Shown here: positions 38,074-53,390 of the stretch, piece by piece
Layout of the letters: the number at the start of each line of letters is the position of its first letter
Numbering within the stretch: position 1 is the stretch's first letter
Source of the DNA: Brienomyrus brachyistius
Taxonomy: Eukaryota > Chordata > Actinopteri > Osteoglossiformes > Mormyridae
Length of the DNA stretch: 64,000 nt
Assembly (NCBI RefSeq): GCF_023856365.1
Contig: NC_064542.1
Location: forward strand, 16,406,863-16,470,862
Direction: 5' to 3'
Notes under the pieces: generated by a model
What the model was told of the DNA's origin: nothing
Seen by the model: only the letters and a program-made list of their open reading frames with translations
The model's database searches: none
Program-made: the position numbers and the translations under genes

Positions 38074-40431
38074 GCGGAGCGCTCTTTGTGGTCCTTGTTA
38101 GTGGGAGAGAGGAGCACTCTTTGCGGTCCCTGTTAGTGGGAGAGAGGAGTACTCTTTGCAGTCCCTGTTAGTGGGAGAGAGGAGCGCTCTTTGCCGTTGC
38201 TGTTAGTGAGAGAGAGGAGCACTCTTTGCGGTCCCTGTTAGTAGGAGAGAGGAGCACTCTTTGCTGTCCCTGTTAGTGGGAGAGAGGAGCGCTCTTTGCG
38301 GTCCCTGTTAGTAGGAGAGAGGAGCACTCTTTGCGGTCCCTGTTAGTGCGAGAGAGGAGTACTCTTTGCTGTCCCTGTTAGTGCGAGAGAGGAGCGCTCT
38401 TTGCGGTCCCTGTTAGTGCGAGAGAGGAGTACTCTTTGCGGTCCCTGTTAGTGGGAGAGAGGAGTACTCTTTGCTGTCCCTGTTAGTGTGAGAGAGGAGC
38501 GCTCTTTGCGGTCCCTGTTAGTGTGAGAGAGGAGTACTCTTTGCTGTCCCTGTTAGTGCGAGAGAGGAGCGCTCTTTGCGATCCCTGTTAGTGCAAGAGA
38601 GGAGCGCTCTTTGCGGTCCCTGTTAGTGCGAGAGAGGAGTACTCTTTGCGGTCCCTGTTAGTGGGAGAGAGGAGTACTCTTTGCTGTCCCTGTTAGCGCG
38701 AGAGAGGAGCGCTCTTTGCGGTCCCTGTTAGTGGGAGAGAGGAGTACTCTTTGCGATCCCTGTTAGTGCGAGAGAGGAGCGCTCTTTGCGGTCCCTGTTA
38801 GTAGGAGAGAGGAGCACTCTTTGCTGTCCCCGTTAGTGGGAGAGAGGAGCGCTCTTTGCGGTCCCTGTTAGTAGGAGAGAGGAGCACTCTTTGCGGTCCC
38901 TGTTAGTGCGAGAGAGGAGTACTCTTTGCTGTCCCTGTTAGTGCGAGAGAGGAGCGCTCTTTGCGGTCCCTGTTAGTGCGAGAGAGGAGTACTCTTTGCG
39001 GTCCCTGTTAGTGGGAGAGAGGAGTACTCTTTGCTGTCCCTGTTAGTGTGAGAGAGGAGCGCTCTTTGCGGTCCCTGTTAGTGTGAGAGAGGAGTACTCT
39101 TTGCTGTCCCTGTTAGTGCGAGAGAGGAGCGCTCTTTGCGATCCCTGTTAGTGCGAGAGAGGAGCGCTCTTTGCGGTCCCTGTTAGTGCGAGAGAGGAGT
39201 ACTCTTTGCGGTCCCTGTTAGTGGGAGAGAGGAGTACTCTTTGCTGTCCCTGTTAGTGCGAGAGAGGAGCGCTCTTTGCGGTCCCTGTTAGTGGGAGAGA
39301 GGAGTACTCTTTGCGATCCCTGTTAGTGCGAGAGAGGAGCGCTCTTTGCGGTCCCTGTTAGTGCGAGAGAGGAGTACTCTTTGCGATCCCTGTTAGTGGG
39401 AGAGAGGAGTGCTCTTTGCCGTTGTTGTTAGTGGGAGCAAGGAGCACTCTTTGTGGTTCCTGTTAGTGGGAGAGAGGAGTGCTCTTTGCGGTCCCTGTTA
39501 GTGGGAGAGAGGAGTACTCTTTGCGATCCCTGTTAGTGGGAGAGAGGAGTGCTCTTTGCTGTTGCTGTTAGTGGGAGAGAGGAGCACTCTTTGCGGTCCT
39601 TGTTAGTGGGAGAGAGGAGCACTCTTTGCGGTCCCTGTTAGTGGGAGAGAGGAGTGCTCTTTGCCATTGCTGTTAGTGGGAGAGAGGAGGACTCTTTGCT
39701 GTCCCTGTTAGTGGGAGAGAGGAGTACTCTTTGCGGTCCCTGTTAGTGGGAGAGAGGAGTACTCTTTACGGTCCCTGTTAGTGGGAGAGAGGAGTACTCT
39801 TTGCGGTCCCTGTTAGTGGGAGAGAGGAGCACTCTTTGCCGTTGCTGTTAGTGGGAGAGAGGAGTGCTCTTTGCGGTCCCTGTTAGTGGGAGAGAGGAGT
39901 ACTCTTTGCCGTTGCTGTTAGTGGGAGAGAGGAGCACTCTTTGCGGTCCCTGTTAGTGGGAGAGAGGAGCACTCTTTGCGGTCCCTGTTAATGGGAGAGA
40001 GGAGCACTCTTTGCAGTCCCTGTTAGTGGGAGAGAGGAGCGCTCTTTGCCGTTGCTGTTAGTGGGAGAGAGGAGTACTCTTTGCGATCCCTGTTAGTGCG
40101 AGAGAGGAGCACTCTTTGTGGTCCCTGTTAGTGGGAGAGAGGAGTACTCTTTGTGGTCCCTGTTAGTGGGAGAGAGGAGTACTCTTTGCGGTCCCTGTTA
40201 GTGGGAGAGAGGAGTACTCTTTGCGGTCCCTGTTAGTGGGAGAGAGGAGCACTCTTTGCGGTCCCTGTTAGTGGGAGAGAAGAGTACTCTTTGCGGTCCC
40301 TGTTAGTGGGAGAGAGGAGCACTCTTTGCGGTCCCTGTTAGTGGGAGAGAGGAGCACTCTTTGCGGTCCCTGTTAATGGGAGAGAGGAGCACTCTTTGCT
40401 GTTGCTGTTAGTGGGAACACTCTTTGCTATT
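38074..40431. repeat. 35-bp minisatellite, about 67 copies, with 560-bp higher-order duplication
   Basis: The unit is GTCCCTGTTAGTGGGAGAGA followed by GGAGCACTCTTTGCG. The main variable sites are GAG[CG/TA/CA/TG]CTC, GTG[GG/CG/TG/CA]AGAG and TTTG[CG/CT/CA/TG/CC]. Positions 38231-38800 recur at 38791-39360, an offset of 560 bp (exactly 16 units), with only a few differences. One round of segmental duplication within the array is therefore visible. The later part (39400-40430) is enriched in the GTGGG form. Confidence 0.98.
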
Positions 40432-43836
<3,405 letters not shown>

Positions 43837-44336
43837 GATAAAAGGAGATGCTTTGTCCTTCAACGAGTCTGCCTAATGGCAGCACAGCAGAAGTGCTAAG
43901 CCCTGGTGAGACGGAGAGGAGAGAGCGGAGGGAGGGAGAGAGGCAGGGAGGGGGAGGGACGGACTGAGGGAGGGAGACAGAGAGAGAGAGATGCTGAGCT
44001 GAGAAGCCGGAGTACAGAGTCAAAGCATCTCCATCGCTTTAGCACGGGGAGCTCACCTCGGCGGTCCAGCCACCCCCTCTCGCTCTCCCTCTCTCTCTCT
44101 TTCCCCTCTCTCCTACTCCCTCGCTCCTTCTCTTCACACTGCGCGCAGCGTGGCTCTGAACAACAGGACTGCGGACGGCAGGAGGCTGCAGGTGCGATTC
44201 CTCAGCCGAGACGATCGCAGGCAGCACTGGGGAGCACGGGGTGGGTGGCTGGCAAGTGGAGGTGTGGCTGGGAGCCCCACTGGCCGCGGATGACCGGAGC
44301 AGAGTAGATCTGCCCGTGCAGACCTGAGAGAGCAGC
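43837..44336 (+). promoter_or_regulatory. Candidate promoter and 5' UTR of alternative first exon B
   Basis: A TATA-like GATAAAAGGA lies at 43837. It is followed by a purine-rich tract (GAGGGAGGGAGAGAGGCAGG and similar, 43915-43990), a pyrimidine-rich tract (44075-44135) and a CpG-rich leader up to a good start codon and splice donor. If the TATA-like box works, transcription would begin near 43870. Three short upstream ORFs, starting at 43876, 43991 and 44290, all end before the candidate main ATG. The layout is that of a vertebrate 5' exon. Assignment to the teneurin rests on strand, distance (about 9 kb) and splice phase. Confidence 0.5.
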
Positions 44337-44352
44337 ATGGAGCCCAGACAAG
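44337..44352 (+). CDS. Candidate alternative first coding exon B of a teneurin
   Basis: The ATG at 44337 lies in a strong start context (A at -3, G at +4). It opens five codons (MEPRQ) plus one base before a donor (CAAG followed by GTAGGA, intron from 44353). Phase 1 at the donor matches phase 1 at the teneurin exon acceptor at 53474, so direct splicing would give MEPRQG followed by the teneurin RPLPPT segment. The encoded protein would lack the usual first ~200 cytoplasmic residues of a teneurin. The coding part is too short to be recognised by itself. The call rests on signals and phase. It may instead join other exons not seen here, or be non-coding. Confidence 0.45.
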
Positions 44353-45060
44353 GTAGGACACCAACCTGCAAGGCCGCAGCGTGAATGTGGAACGGGTCTT
44401 CTGTCTGTAGTCTAGGGGGAGTGGATAGGTTAGGGCACAGGGACGGGGCAGTCGGGGTGTGGGACCAGGAGACAGGAGTGCGGGGACGGGGCAGTCGGGT
44501 TGTTAGGGCAGTGCGGAGGGGGCGCCAGAGCAGACCAGTCTTGGCATGGGAACAGTCCCCACCCCCCCCCCCCCCCCCCCCCGTGAACTAAGCCACACTT
44601 TCAGAAATTGATCTTCACTCCAGGACCAATTCTTGGGACTGGGTGCTGGTCTGCGGTGTGCCGGTCCAAACGCGTGCAGTCCATCACTGATGGACAGGGT
44701 TGTCCAGGGGGGGGGATCAGCATCACCAGTCAGCCAACGTACTCAGCATCGCAGAAATTTCCGCATGATCGTGAAATGTGCCATATGCACCCGGAAGGCC
44801 GACAGCATGTGTGCATTTTCCCACACGCCGTCCGTGCGGCTGGCCGGCCCACTTTCTGTTTCTTACAAGAGCAGCGGCTCGCGGGGCTCAGAGTCGGCGT
44901 GGTACTGTGAGCGCTTGCCGGACTCCAATCTACACAGTGACAGTTCGGGTCGCGAGCGAATCCTGCAGCTTCCCGCGTCAGATCAACCCGTCCACTGGCA
45001 CTGCATCGCCTGCACAGCAGCTGAGTCTCTGTATCCACTGTAAGCCAGCACTTTTCCATC
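44353..45060. other. CpG-rich segment downstream of candidate exon B, with C21 run
   Basis: CpG is frequent at about 44660-45010, as expected for an unmethylated island flanking a promoter. Several frames on both strands stay open for 100-140 codons because of this composition, but none has a recognised domain. A run of 21 C lies at 44562-44582. Confidence 0.45.
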
Positions 45061-45090
45061 TGCATTCAGATCTGTCGTCTCGTGTGTGTG

Positions 45091-45155
45091 ATGTTGTTGT
45101 TGTTGTTGTTTGTGTGTGTGCGTGTGTGTGTGTGTGTGTGTGCGTGTGTGTATGC
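45091..45155. repeat. GTT and TG microsatellites
   Basis: About six GTT units are followed by about 20 TG units with CG interruptions (TGTGCGTGTG). Two further TG repeats lie at about 45819-45843 and 45899-45930. Confidence 0.95.
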
Positions 45156-45579
45156 AGTCCCTGTGAAAACTCAGGCATTTCTGAGAAATCCACAACCCGG
45201 GGCTGATGTGAGCACTGCTCTCCCAGAGTCGGGGCGGCATCAATGATAGCCAGACCCCCGCTTCTCTCTGCTGTTTCCCACTTCGCTCCGTTTGGTTCAT
45301 TCCATGGTGGGGGCTGGGGGGGGGGGGTGTTTATAGGTCAGCGGTCTGATGGATTTGCGGCACGCTCGTGCCATGTTAAGTTGTCAGGGATTTGTTTTGC
45401 GCTTTCCAGGGCCTCTTCCGGGATTCTGCCTCATTAATGCCTGCCGCTGCATGGATGCCACCAGCTCGTCTGTCCACACTGGAGAGGAGCCTCCAGGAGG
45501 ACGTGCTGCTGGGCCGTGCCTATGCACGCTGGCCATTATGGCTGTTCTGAATTCCTGTTTTCGCTGTGGCCGCGCAGAA

Positions 45580-45775
45580 GTATAAACCCAATCACATGTA
45601 GTTAATCAGGACCGGGATTAGTTACCACTCGGTTAATGATGCTCATTAATACTTCGCTAATGTACCCCAGGTCATGCAGTAATTAAAAATCTCATTTATG
45701 ACTTTAATCTTAAAAGTTACCGACTTTCCTTCATCTGAACAGTATTTCATATGCAGGAAAAACTGTGTGAGTAAA
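45580..45775. promoter_or_regulatory. Candidate conserved non-coding element
   Basis: A repeat-free AT-rich block with many homeodomain-type cores (GTAGTTAATCAG, GGTTAATGATGCTCATTAAT, AGTAATTAAAAATC). It lies about 1.2 kb downstream of candidate exon B, so it could serve as an intronic enhancer. This is inference only. Confidence 0.25.
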
Positions 45776-45901
45776 TCTTAAACACATTGTGTACATTTCT
45801 TTGTGAGTAAGGAGATGGAGATGTGTGTGTGTGTGTGTGTGTAGGCATACATTTCTTTGTGAGTAAGGAGATGGAGGTGTGTGTCAGATAAATATTTGTG
45901 G

Positions 45902-45937
<36 letters not shown>

Positions 45938-48900
45938 ACTGCCTGCCGCCATCTCTCATGGGGGAGGGGGGCGCAGTTGCATCACTGAGCAGTATTTACG
46001 TGAAGCGTGGGGCTGCAGGGGAGCCGGCGGGTCCTCGGGGCCCAATGATGCAAAGACAGCTCGCCTTTGCCTCACAGTGCCGACGGCTGTGGCGGGGGAC
46101 CTGCCAGGCCTGTACTGCTCCATTTGCCCTCAGCTCAGGTCCGGCTCCCCAGGCGTGATCACCAGGGTCCGTACATCATCTCTGGAGCTGGTCGGATGGA
46201 GCGCCTCGGGGCAGTCTAAAAGCAAAGCGGTCTTTTCATGTAAGACACCGCGGGTCACACTAACTCCACCTTCAAGTGTGAGGAAGTCCTGCTGATTCTT
46301 CTTACAAACTCCCAGTCAAACTAAAAGGAAGATAAATACACGGATGGAAAACGGATCAATAGTGATGTGCGGCTGATGTAAGAGGATCCTAAAAGGCAGG
46401 TGACTGACGGACTTATTACTGGCGGGATCGGCTTCAAAACACACAGCAATATGGTGTGTCTGTGACCAAGTCTATGTGCCACTTCAAAGGCAGTCGGTAA
46501 ATGTGCTAATCCGCCCTCCATCTTTGGATTAGCAGCTTTTTCGGTTTGGATCAGATGAATGCGCTGTTACAGGGTAAAGTGATCACTTCCATCCTGACTC
46601 CAGAAACAGTGGGCGATAGTGGGGGGGGGGGGGGGGGGGGGGGGTAGCTGACAGCAGAAGCAGAGGGATAGAGGGGATGAGCACCCAGATGTGCAACTTC
46701 TGCAACTTCTGTGTGTGTGTATGTGTGTAACAGAGGGAACACATTTGTGTTGAGTTTGGATCTCACTGGTGTATGCTCTGATCCTGGGCAGGTAAGAAGA
46801 TCAGCTGGTGGAGGAGGGATGTGTGACACAGGGAGAGAAGTGGGCGGTGTGAGAGAAGGAGGAGAGGAAGGAGAGAGCGAGAGGAAGAGAAAAAAGGGAG
46901 GGAGAAATAGGACATATTTAGTTTCTTGTGTGACAAAGACAAAAATAGGGCGGTGAGATGGAGGGTCTTAAAAGGCGACGGAGTCTGAGGTGTAATTAGC
47001 GATAGGGCTGTTCGTCTCCTCCACCACAGCTGATGGTGGCGGCCGGGTGCCAGCAGGCTGTGCCGAGTCAGCGTTTCCAGGCGGCCCCTCAGGGTCCCCT
47101 CCGCAACGCGCAGGGCCACGCCGCCTCGCCGCATGCAGCTCCTCTGCAGCCACGCGTCCTCTCGGCCCGGTTTATGCATGACGGATGTTCTGTTCCTTTT
47201 TTTCGGTTTTACGATGGTCAGTAGGCAGGCTGGCCCCTTAACTGCTGCCCCCCCTGCTGGCTGGCCTGGTTCGGTTTTCACAAAGTATGTCATGCAATCG
47301 TGTGTCTGTGGATTGTCATGTCACTATGAGTGCCTGAACATGGGAACAACGTGCAAACTGCACAAGCGGAGCAGAGAGAGTTACAGACGTATTTTGGCAC
47401 GATGTGTTTAAAGTGGTAATGATCACCGGCCTGTGCAGGCTGCTCCGTCTGTCATGCTTCACCTGCTCACTCCTGTCAGTGTACAGTCTGGGCAGGATGG
47501 ATGGCGCAATAACGCAGCATAACAGGGAATTTTTGTTATTATTGTTCTTGTTGTGATTGGTGCACAAATTAAATGCTGTCATGACCTTTCTGGCTGCTTA
47601 ACAAACAGTGCCGGCAATCTCATCGTCTTAATGGCGCATGCCCCAGTAGCTCTCTACACATGCACCCGCACCCCCCCCCCCAGTGACCCCATGCCTGTAC
47701 CCCCCTGAGACACAACCTCTAGTGCAGATGATGGCAGCATCAGTTGTGGTACTTCTAAGGACAATTTTGCATGAATTTTACACCTCAAGGCTAAATGTTT
47801 GCTTTTCTATGTTGAGCTTATTTCTGCGAATCCTAAGATTGCTTTTCGCCTTGTTGTTAAAGCTTCTAATTATGAGGTGTCATATTTATGATAAAATTAT
47901 TATTAGCTTATGAAAGACATAAAAAAATCAAATTAAGACCTAGTGTCAAACGTACGTAGCTATGAAAATGCAATGATGCCCTCTTCATCACGATTCACGG
48001 CCAGGACCCTCCCTGAGTATGTTGCTGGTTCAAGTCCCAAGAGGAACCACGATCCCATTAAAACCACGTTTTCCAGAGCCACTTTCCATCATGCGGCAGC
48101 ACAATGTCCCCACGCAGTCTGTGTCCCCCAGTCTCCCTCACATGCTGCTGGTGAGCCAGGCAGGCTGCGGATAAACGCCCCCCCCCCCCCGCCGCTTTTG
48201 TTGTCGAGTGCGTTTGCTCCACGCATGTCCTATTGTGAGTGATTTCCATGGCAACCTCCAATTTGTAGGGTGTGAACGTGTGGCGTGCAGAGGACAGGAC
48301 ACCGCGTGAAGTTACCTGCATCCAGCCATCCAGTGACAGTACAGTCTCACTCTTTTCTCTTTTTTTGAATTTTAATCTAAATATTTGTCCTTGGTAGAAA
48401 TTATCCAGAGAGTTGTGCTCCGCTCAAGGACAGATGGAGGAAAATATGACCTTTGTTGTTGCTTTTTTCACCATACAAATAGTTTATCCATCTGACCCAT
48501 TATTTTAATATTGCATTTGTAAATATAGAGCTAAGCTGTGGCCTAACAATGCCTCTAAGCAGATATGGACATGAATGAATGTAGCCAGCCTACTTATTAA
48601 TGAATTAGCTCACGCAGAGATCCACAAACCCGGGCTAATTCCGCTTTCAAGCCTACAGCGGCTTTTCCTGCCCCTACCACCAGCTCCATTCTCTCTTCAC
48701 CTGCTTAGCTACTTGAACTCAAGCTTTTATGGAAAGTAGCCTGGATTTTATACTTGCTTGTTCACCTGTGTGTTTCCTGCGGAGCTGTTCAGGGTGAGTG
48801 ATTCGCTCTAAGGTACAACTGCAGGCTCCCTGGGAGGCTTTCGAGTCACTGTGTAATCGCGTGAAGAAAAAGGGGGGCGTCGCGCTGGGCCCTGTGCACA

Positions 48901-51284
48901 CCTCTGCCTCGACGTGCCACCGCATATGCCGGCAGACTCGCTGGGTAATGCGAGAAACAGGTTGGCGCTCTCCCACCCCCACCGCCATCTTCCAATTCTC
49001 TGTCCTGCTCATTTCTTACAGTGGCTCCACTTCGAGGGATGGATAGACTGATGTCTATATGTATGAATCCTCAGGTTCTCCACAGACTGTCTTCTAAGCT
49101 CTTATTCTGCTCACAGGGGCCTGTAGCCTACCCTAGTCAGCGTGGGCCCCAGGCAGAGGTACACCCTGGGCGGCATGCCAGTCGGTGTCCCAGAGACACC
49201 CCTCCAAACCTACCAACGTCTGGCCTCACAGTTATAATGAAAATGTCTCTGGATGGCGAGGGGGAGAGGTTCGTCTAGATTTCTTTCAATAAAGGGAGCC
49301 ATCCGCAATCCACAACAACAAGGGACAGGTAATTTATATGATAATAACAGCTGTGTCTCGGGCCGGAGCGGACCGGCGGAGGCCCGTACTCTCCGAAAGA
49401 CTAATCCATGTGGAACAGACCCGAGCAGCCTGGCCAGCACGTGCGGGGGCCTCTTCAGAGGACTCAGCAGGCTTGGTGACACTTTGATTTTTCTGAGATC
49501 AGATAAGGGGAGAATGTACATGGGGGGGGGGGGGGACATCCCACCTGGACTGTTTTCTGATTGGTTTTTGCTGGCTTAGTTAACTGTTTTTTTCCCCTTT
49601 CCCCCTCGTTTAGTCTTAGTCCTGGGGAGGGGACAGTGTGGGCTGGCTGGGCACGGCTTAGCGAGCATGCAGCTCCCGGGGTCAGCCTGACTCTACAGCT
49701 AATTAGTGGAGACGGGCAGGCCGTGCACTCGAACCGGACTTGTCACTTTCTGCTTTTTTGGTCCTTAGATATGTGAGGTTGACAGGGACACGGGTTGGGT
49801 GGAGGTGCAGAGTTTGGCGAGGACTGACTTCGAGAACCTCTGTCATAAAAGTAAACAGAAATCCTTGATTTGGTGCAGGGGGTCAAAGGTGAAGACTGGG
49901 GGGGGGAGACTCACGCTTGGGTGGGATTGCGGCGCTTCTGAACGAGACCAGCACGACACTGAACCTCTGCACAGCACGGTCGGCAAATTCCTTCCCTAAA
50001 TCGTCCTGCTGTGGTGGTACCTTGGCGACGGTCCTGCCGCGTGGATCTTAATCGCCATTCGCTGAGACCCAGAGCCTCGCTCAGCGGGTGTTTGCACAAA
50101 GGCAGGGAGCCGGATCACTTCGCGCGCTTCGCTGGCACTGCATGGCGCTCCCCGACATCACAGTCATTTTCAAAGGATAAAAGCGTCTGTATATATATTA
50201 AAAACCCACTGGCAGCTGAAACACAACTAGTGAGACACTTGAAGTTCAACATCAAAGAGTTCTGGGAAAATAAGCGATACCATCGTCTGTTTTTTTTTTT
50301 ATTTTTCATTTTTAATTAAAACAAGCTTGTTTTTTTGCAACGCTGATTTGTTGGGGGGGGGGGGAGTTCAGCTGGAGTCCCAGCAGCAATCACCGGTCAT
50401 CTCGTCTGTTCGATATCTGGGCAGTGGGTCCTCCCTCCGCTTTTTCTTTGTAGGGGGGGCTCCCCCTGAGTAAAACACAACAGGAGCACTCCACATGCCC
50501 CCCTCGAATCTGCCCATCCCTCTCTGTCAGTCATCCATGGGGGGCGCTGTGGCGTGAAGGTGCGGCATGTTAATGACCGATGGGGGGTGGGGGGGGCTTG
50601 ATTAATGGGCCTCATTACCGGTGCAGTTTGTCACTTTCCATCTGACTGGACTTCAGCTGTCTCTGCCTGATCTCGGCGCACGCGGCTCCCGGCCCACCAG
50701 ATGGACAGAGACGACCCGGTCCGGTCCAGATATGGAACCCCGTCCACGTGGCTCAGGCGGAGCGAGAGCAGGGCTGTCTCGGCTTTGGCTTGGAGTGCGG
50801 AGCTGTCGCATTTATGTCGGTATCTGTGGGCCCCTTACAGTTCTCAGACGACACACTGCCTGTGTGTGAATGGGCATCTTCAAAAACTGTCTGGAGTTTG
50901 GTGACATGGGGGGGGCAGGAGGAAGGGGGCTGTCCAAGGTGTATTACCTGCCTGACAAGCTCAGGAGGTCCAAATACTTTGGAAAAACCTTCTAAACCCA
51001 GACATGATGTCCTACCAGCTTAAGGTGAAAACCTGTATTCTGGGTCGCGTGGGTCGAGGTCTTGGGCAGGGTTGGCCTTCCGGGTCATGGTGAGCCGGGC
51101 CAAGGCGCCCCCCCTCCACCCTCCCTTCCCAGCCATTTCCGTCATACTCAGCAATGGATCCTGTGAGGGAGAGAGAGGGGCCAGTATCGTCTAGAGGAAC
51201 ATGTGTGCCTCTCACCGCCGAGTCCTCGTTCTAATAACACAAAGCAATTTATACTGACCTTTATAGAAATGTAGCAAAAATAAA

Positions 51285-51410
51285 TTACAATAGTTAAAAA
51301 ATGCCCCTGAGCCTAATTGCAAATGAGATTAAGTCTCCCGTAATTGCTTTTGGCCATCTAATGCAATTTTTCCTTTTTTTGTAATTAACATGATTTAAAA
51401 ATTTAATCAC
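51285..51410. promoter_or_regulatory. Candidate conserved non-coding element
   Basis: An AT-rich unique block includes CCTAATTGCAAATGAGATTA, CCGTAATTGCTTTTGGCC and GTAATTAACATGATTTAAA. The paired TAATTGC motifs are notable. Confidence 0.25.
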
Positions 51411-52185
51411 CCCCCCCCCACCCCTTGTTGCCCACTGTCACCAACAGGCCTGATTATATTGTCAATGGACTTTGTAAATAATAACCGGGGGGGCTTAGTC
51501 ACATCCTTGGGCAGGAAAGGAAAGTAGGTCCAGGGGCCCCCGGGGCCTTCTTCGTCATCATCCTCCTCCTCGCACCTCCTCAGGCCTCGTCCCCTGGTTC
51601 TGGCCTCCTGTTGGTCATCTCTTTCTTCCCCCCCCCCCCCCCCCTTTCACTTCAGGATCAGCTGCTCCCTGCCACTCACGTTCCTCCCCACCTGTGCCTG
51701 CTCCTTCCTTGCTCCATCCCACCTCCTCTTTGCTTCTCTGTATTCTCTGAGGTTAGGCCGCTCTACATTAGGGATAACCCCTCCAGTTTGCAGAAGGAGC
51801 TCTCCACACAATCGGTGACCTGTGCGTGGAAAGCTAAAGTGTTTCCATCCTCATAAAATCAGACGACATGTAAATACGCCCCACTGCGCCGCTCCATTAC
51901 CCCGGGTGCGTTACTCTCCGTCTGCGTGCTCTGGCTTACCATATTCCTGCTGGGATTCTGACAATCAAAGGTGCTTTTTCAGGTCACAAATCAGCTGGGG
52001 CTAATGAAGCACAATGTGTTTTTTTTTCCTCATTACAGCAGGAATGTCCGAGCGCCCGTGTAAGATCCCGCTTACCGCTGACATCTGGGCTCGACGTCAG
52101 TGAAAATTAAGTCTTTTGGTCACATTCTGGTGAAAATTATCCACATGTTTTATTTTCTATTTGCAGGACAAATGCGGGTCAAAGT

Positions 52186-52395
52186 TCAATTTAATTCAGC
52201 ATATTTTTCCATACCGCATTTTCATTGCATTGTCTCAAAGCGCTTTACATCGTCCTTGCCCAAAGGAGGACCGCAGCAGGTACAACACGCGTTGGGGGCG
52301 ATGGCCCAAGCCAGAGGCGAGAGTGGCAAGGAAAAACTCCCTAGAAGGAGGAAAACTTGGGAGGAAGTTCAAGGCGGAGACAGGAATCGGACATT
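52186..52395. repeat. Interspersed repeat common in fish
   Basis: The sequence includes TCAAAGCGCTTTACAT, GGCGATGGCCCAAGCC, GTGGCAAGGAAAAACTCCCT and AGAAGGAGGAAAACTTGGGA. The 'GGCAAGGAAAAACTCCCTAGAAGG...' phrase is a hallmark of a widespread fish interspersed repeat with a TTTACAT-type end. It is non-coding here. Confidence 0.65.
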
Positions 52396-53192
52396 AAAGC
52401 AAAACTCGCCTTCACCTCCGGCTCGTATCACGGTTTTCTGAGCCAGGCTGTGATGGCATCGCTGGGCTCAGGCCCCTTTTCACAGACCCCCATCAGTTTC
52501 ACCATTACAGCACTGGTCAGGAAGTGGTTGCGTAGGTCGAAACAGACTGGGGATGAAGGCGGCGGCAGGGACACCATGGTGGCTGGCAGTGCCCGGCTTA
52601 CAGCAGTGAAGTGGGAAATACACCCCCCAAGCCCCCCCCCCCAGAAAGATGTCCTCCACCTTCTGGAGAACACTGTAGCTCTCAAGGACAAGCACCAGTG
52701 GGTCAGACATGGCTGGCTGGTGTCCCAGGATAGGCGGGGCAGCAGGGCAAAATCTACCTTAAAAAACAGCTGTCAACAGCTGAGACAGGGGGTATGCTGG
52801 GTAGGATGGGGGGGGCGCGTAGGCCCACGCATGTTCCCTCGTTGTGAACTTAACGGCGTCTTCTGGGTTTCTGCTTTCCATCATTGATGTCAGAAGGTCC
52901 TGGCGTCCTCCGTGTTCACTGTACAAACTGTTTTTATATCACGTCCCCTATCCCTAACCCTTCATCTTTTACTACTAACATCGTTCCTCTCCCACCATTC
53001 AGATACATCAGACAGTTAGCCCACCATGCTGGATTGACACTCCTAATGTTGAATAGCGGGCCGGGGCTTATTACAGTATCATCTGCGGAAGCTTCTAGGC
53101 CCCCTGTACTTCACTGGTTCTCTAGCTATTTACTTCAGTTGGGTCACTCCTGTACTCTACCACCCCCCATCAGTACGGTCCCGTGGTGCGTC
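52396..53192. other. Intron sequence immediately upstream of the TG tract
   Basis: Mostly unique. It includes a C run at about 52632-52642 and a G run at about 52809-52815. No exon found. Confidence 0.45.
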
Positions 53193-53193
53193 T

Positions 53194-53252
<59 letters not shown>

Positions 53253-53289
53253 TGTGTGTGTGTGTGTGTGTGTCTGTGTGTGTCTGTGT

Positions 53290-53328
<39 letters not shown>

Positions 53329-53335
53329 TGTGTGT

Positions 53336-53390
<55 letters not shown>

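Larger units (their letters stand above)
45156..52185. other. Non-coding, likely intron
   Basis: No supported exon. A run of 24 G lies at 46621-46644, and shorter C or G runs lie at 48179-48190, 49521-49534, 50354-50364 and 51630-51644. Many overlapping open frames (for example 46763-47293 and 49210-49579) are on opposite strands of the same DNA and have no splice or domain support. The canonical teneurin start exons (MDVK..., SSSETLK...) were looked for and not seen. Confidence 0.45.

Noticed and set aside
38074..40431. CRISPR array
   Set aside because: Units are contiguous 35-bp repeats without unique spacers, in a vertebrate genome.
44633..45206. Overlapping 100-142 codon frames in three plus frames and on the minus strand
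   Set aside because: All frames are open because of CpG-rich composition. No teneurin or other known domain was recognised and no single frame stands out.
46763..47293. 176-codon minus-strand frame rich in leucine and serine
   Set aside because: It runs through pyrimidine-rich low-complexity sequence, has no domain, and the plus strand is also open.
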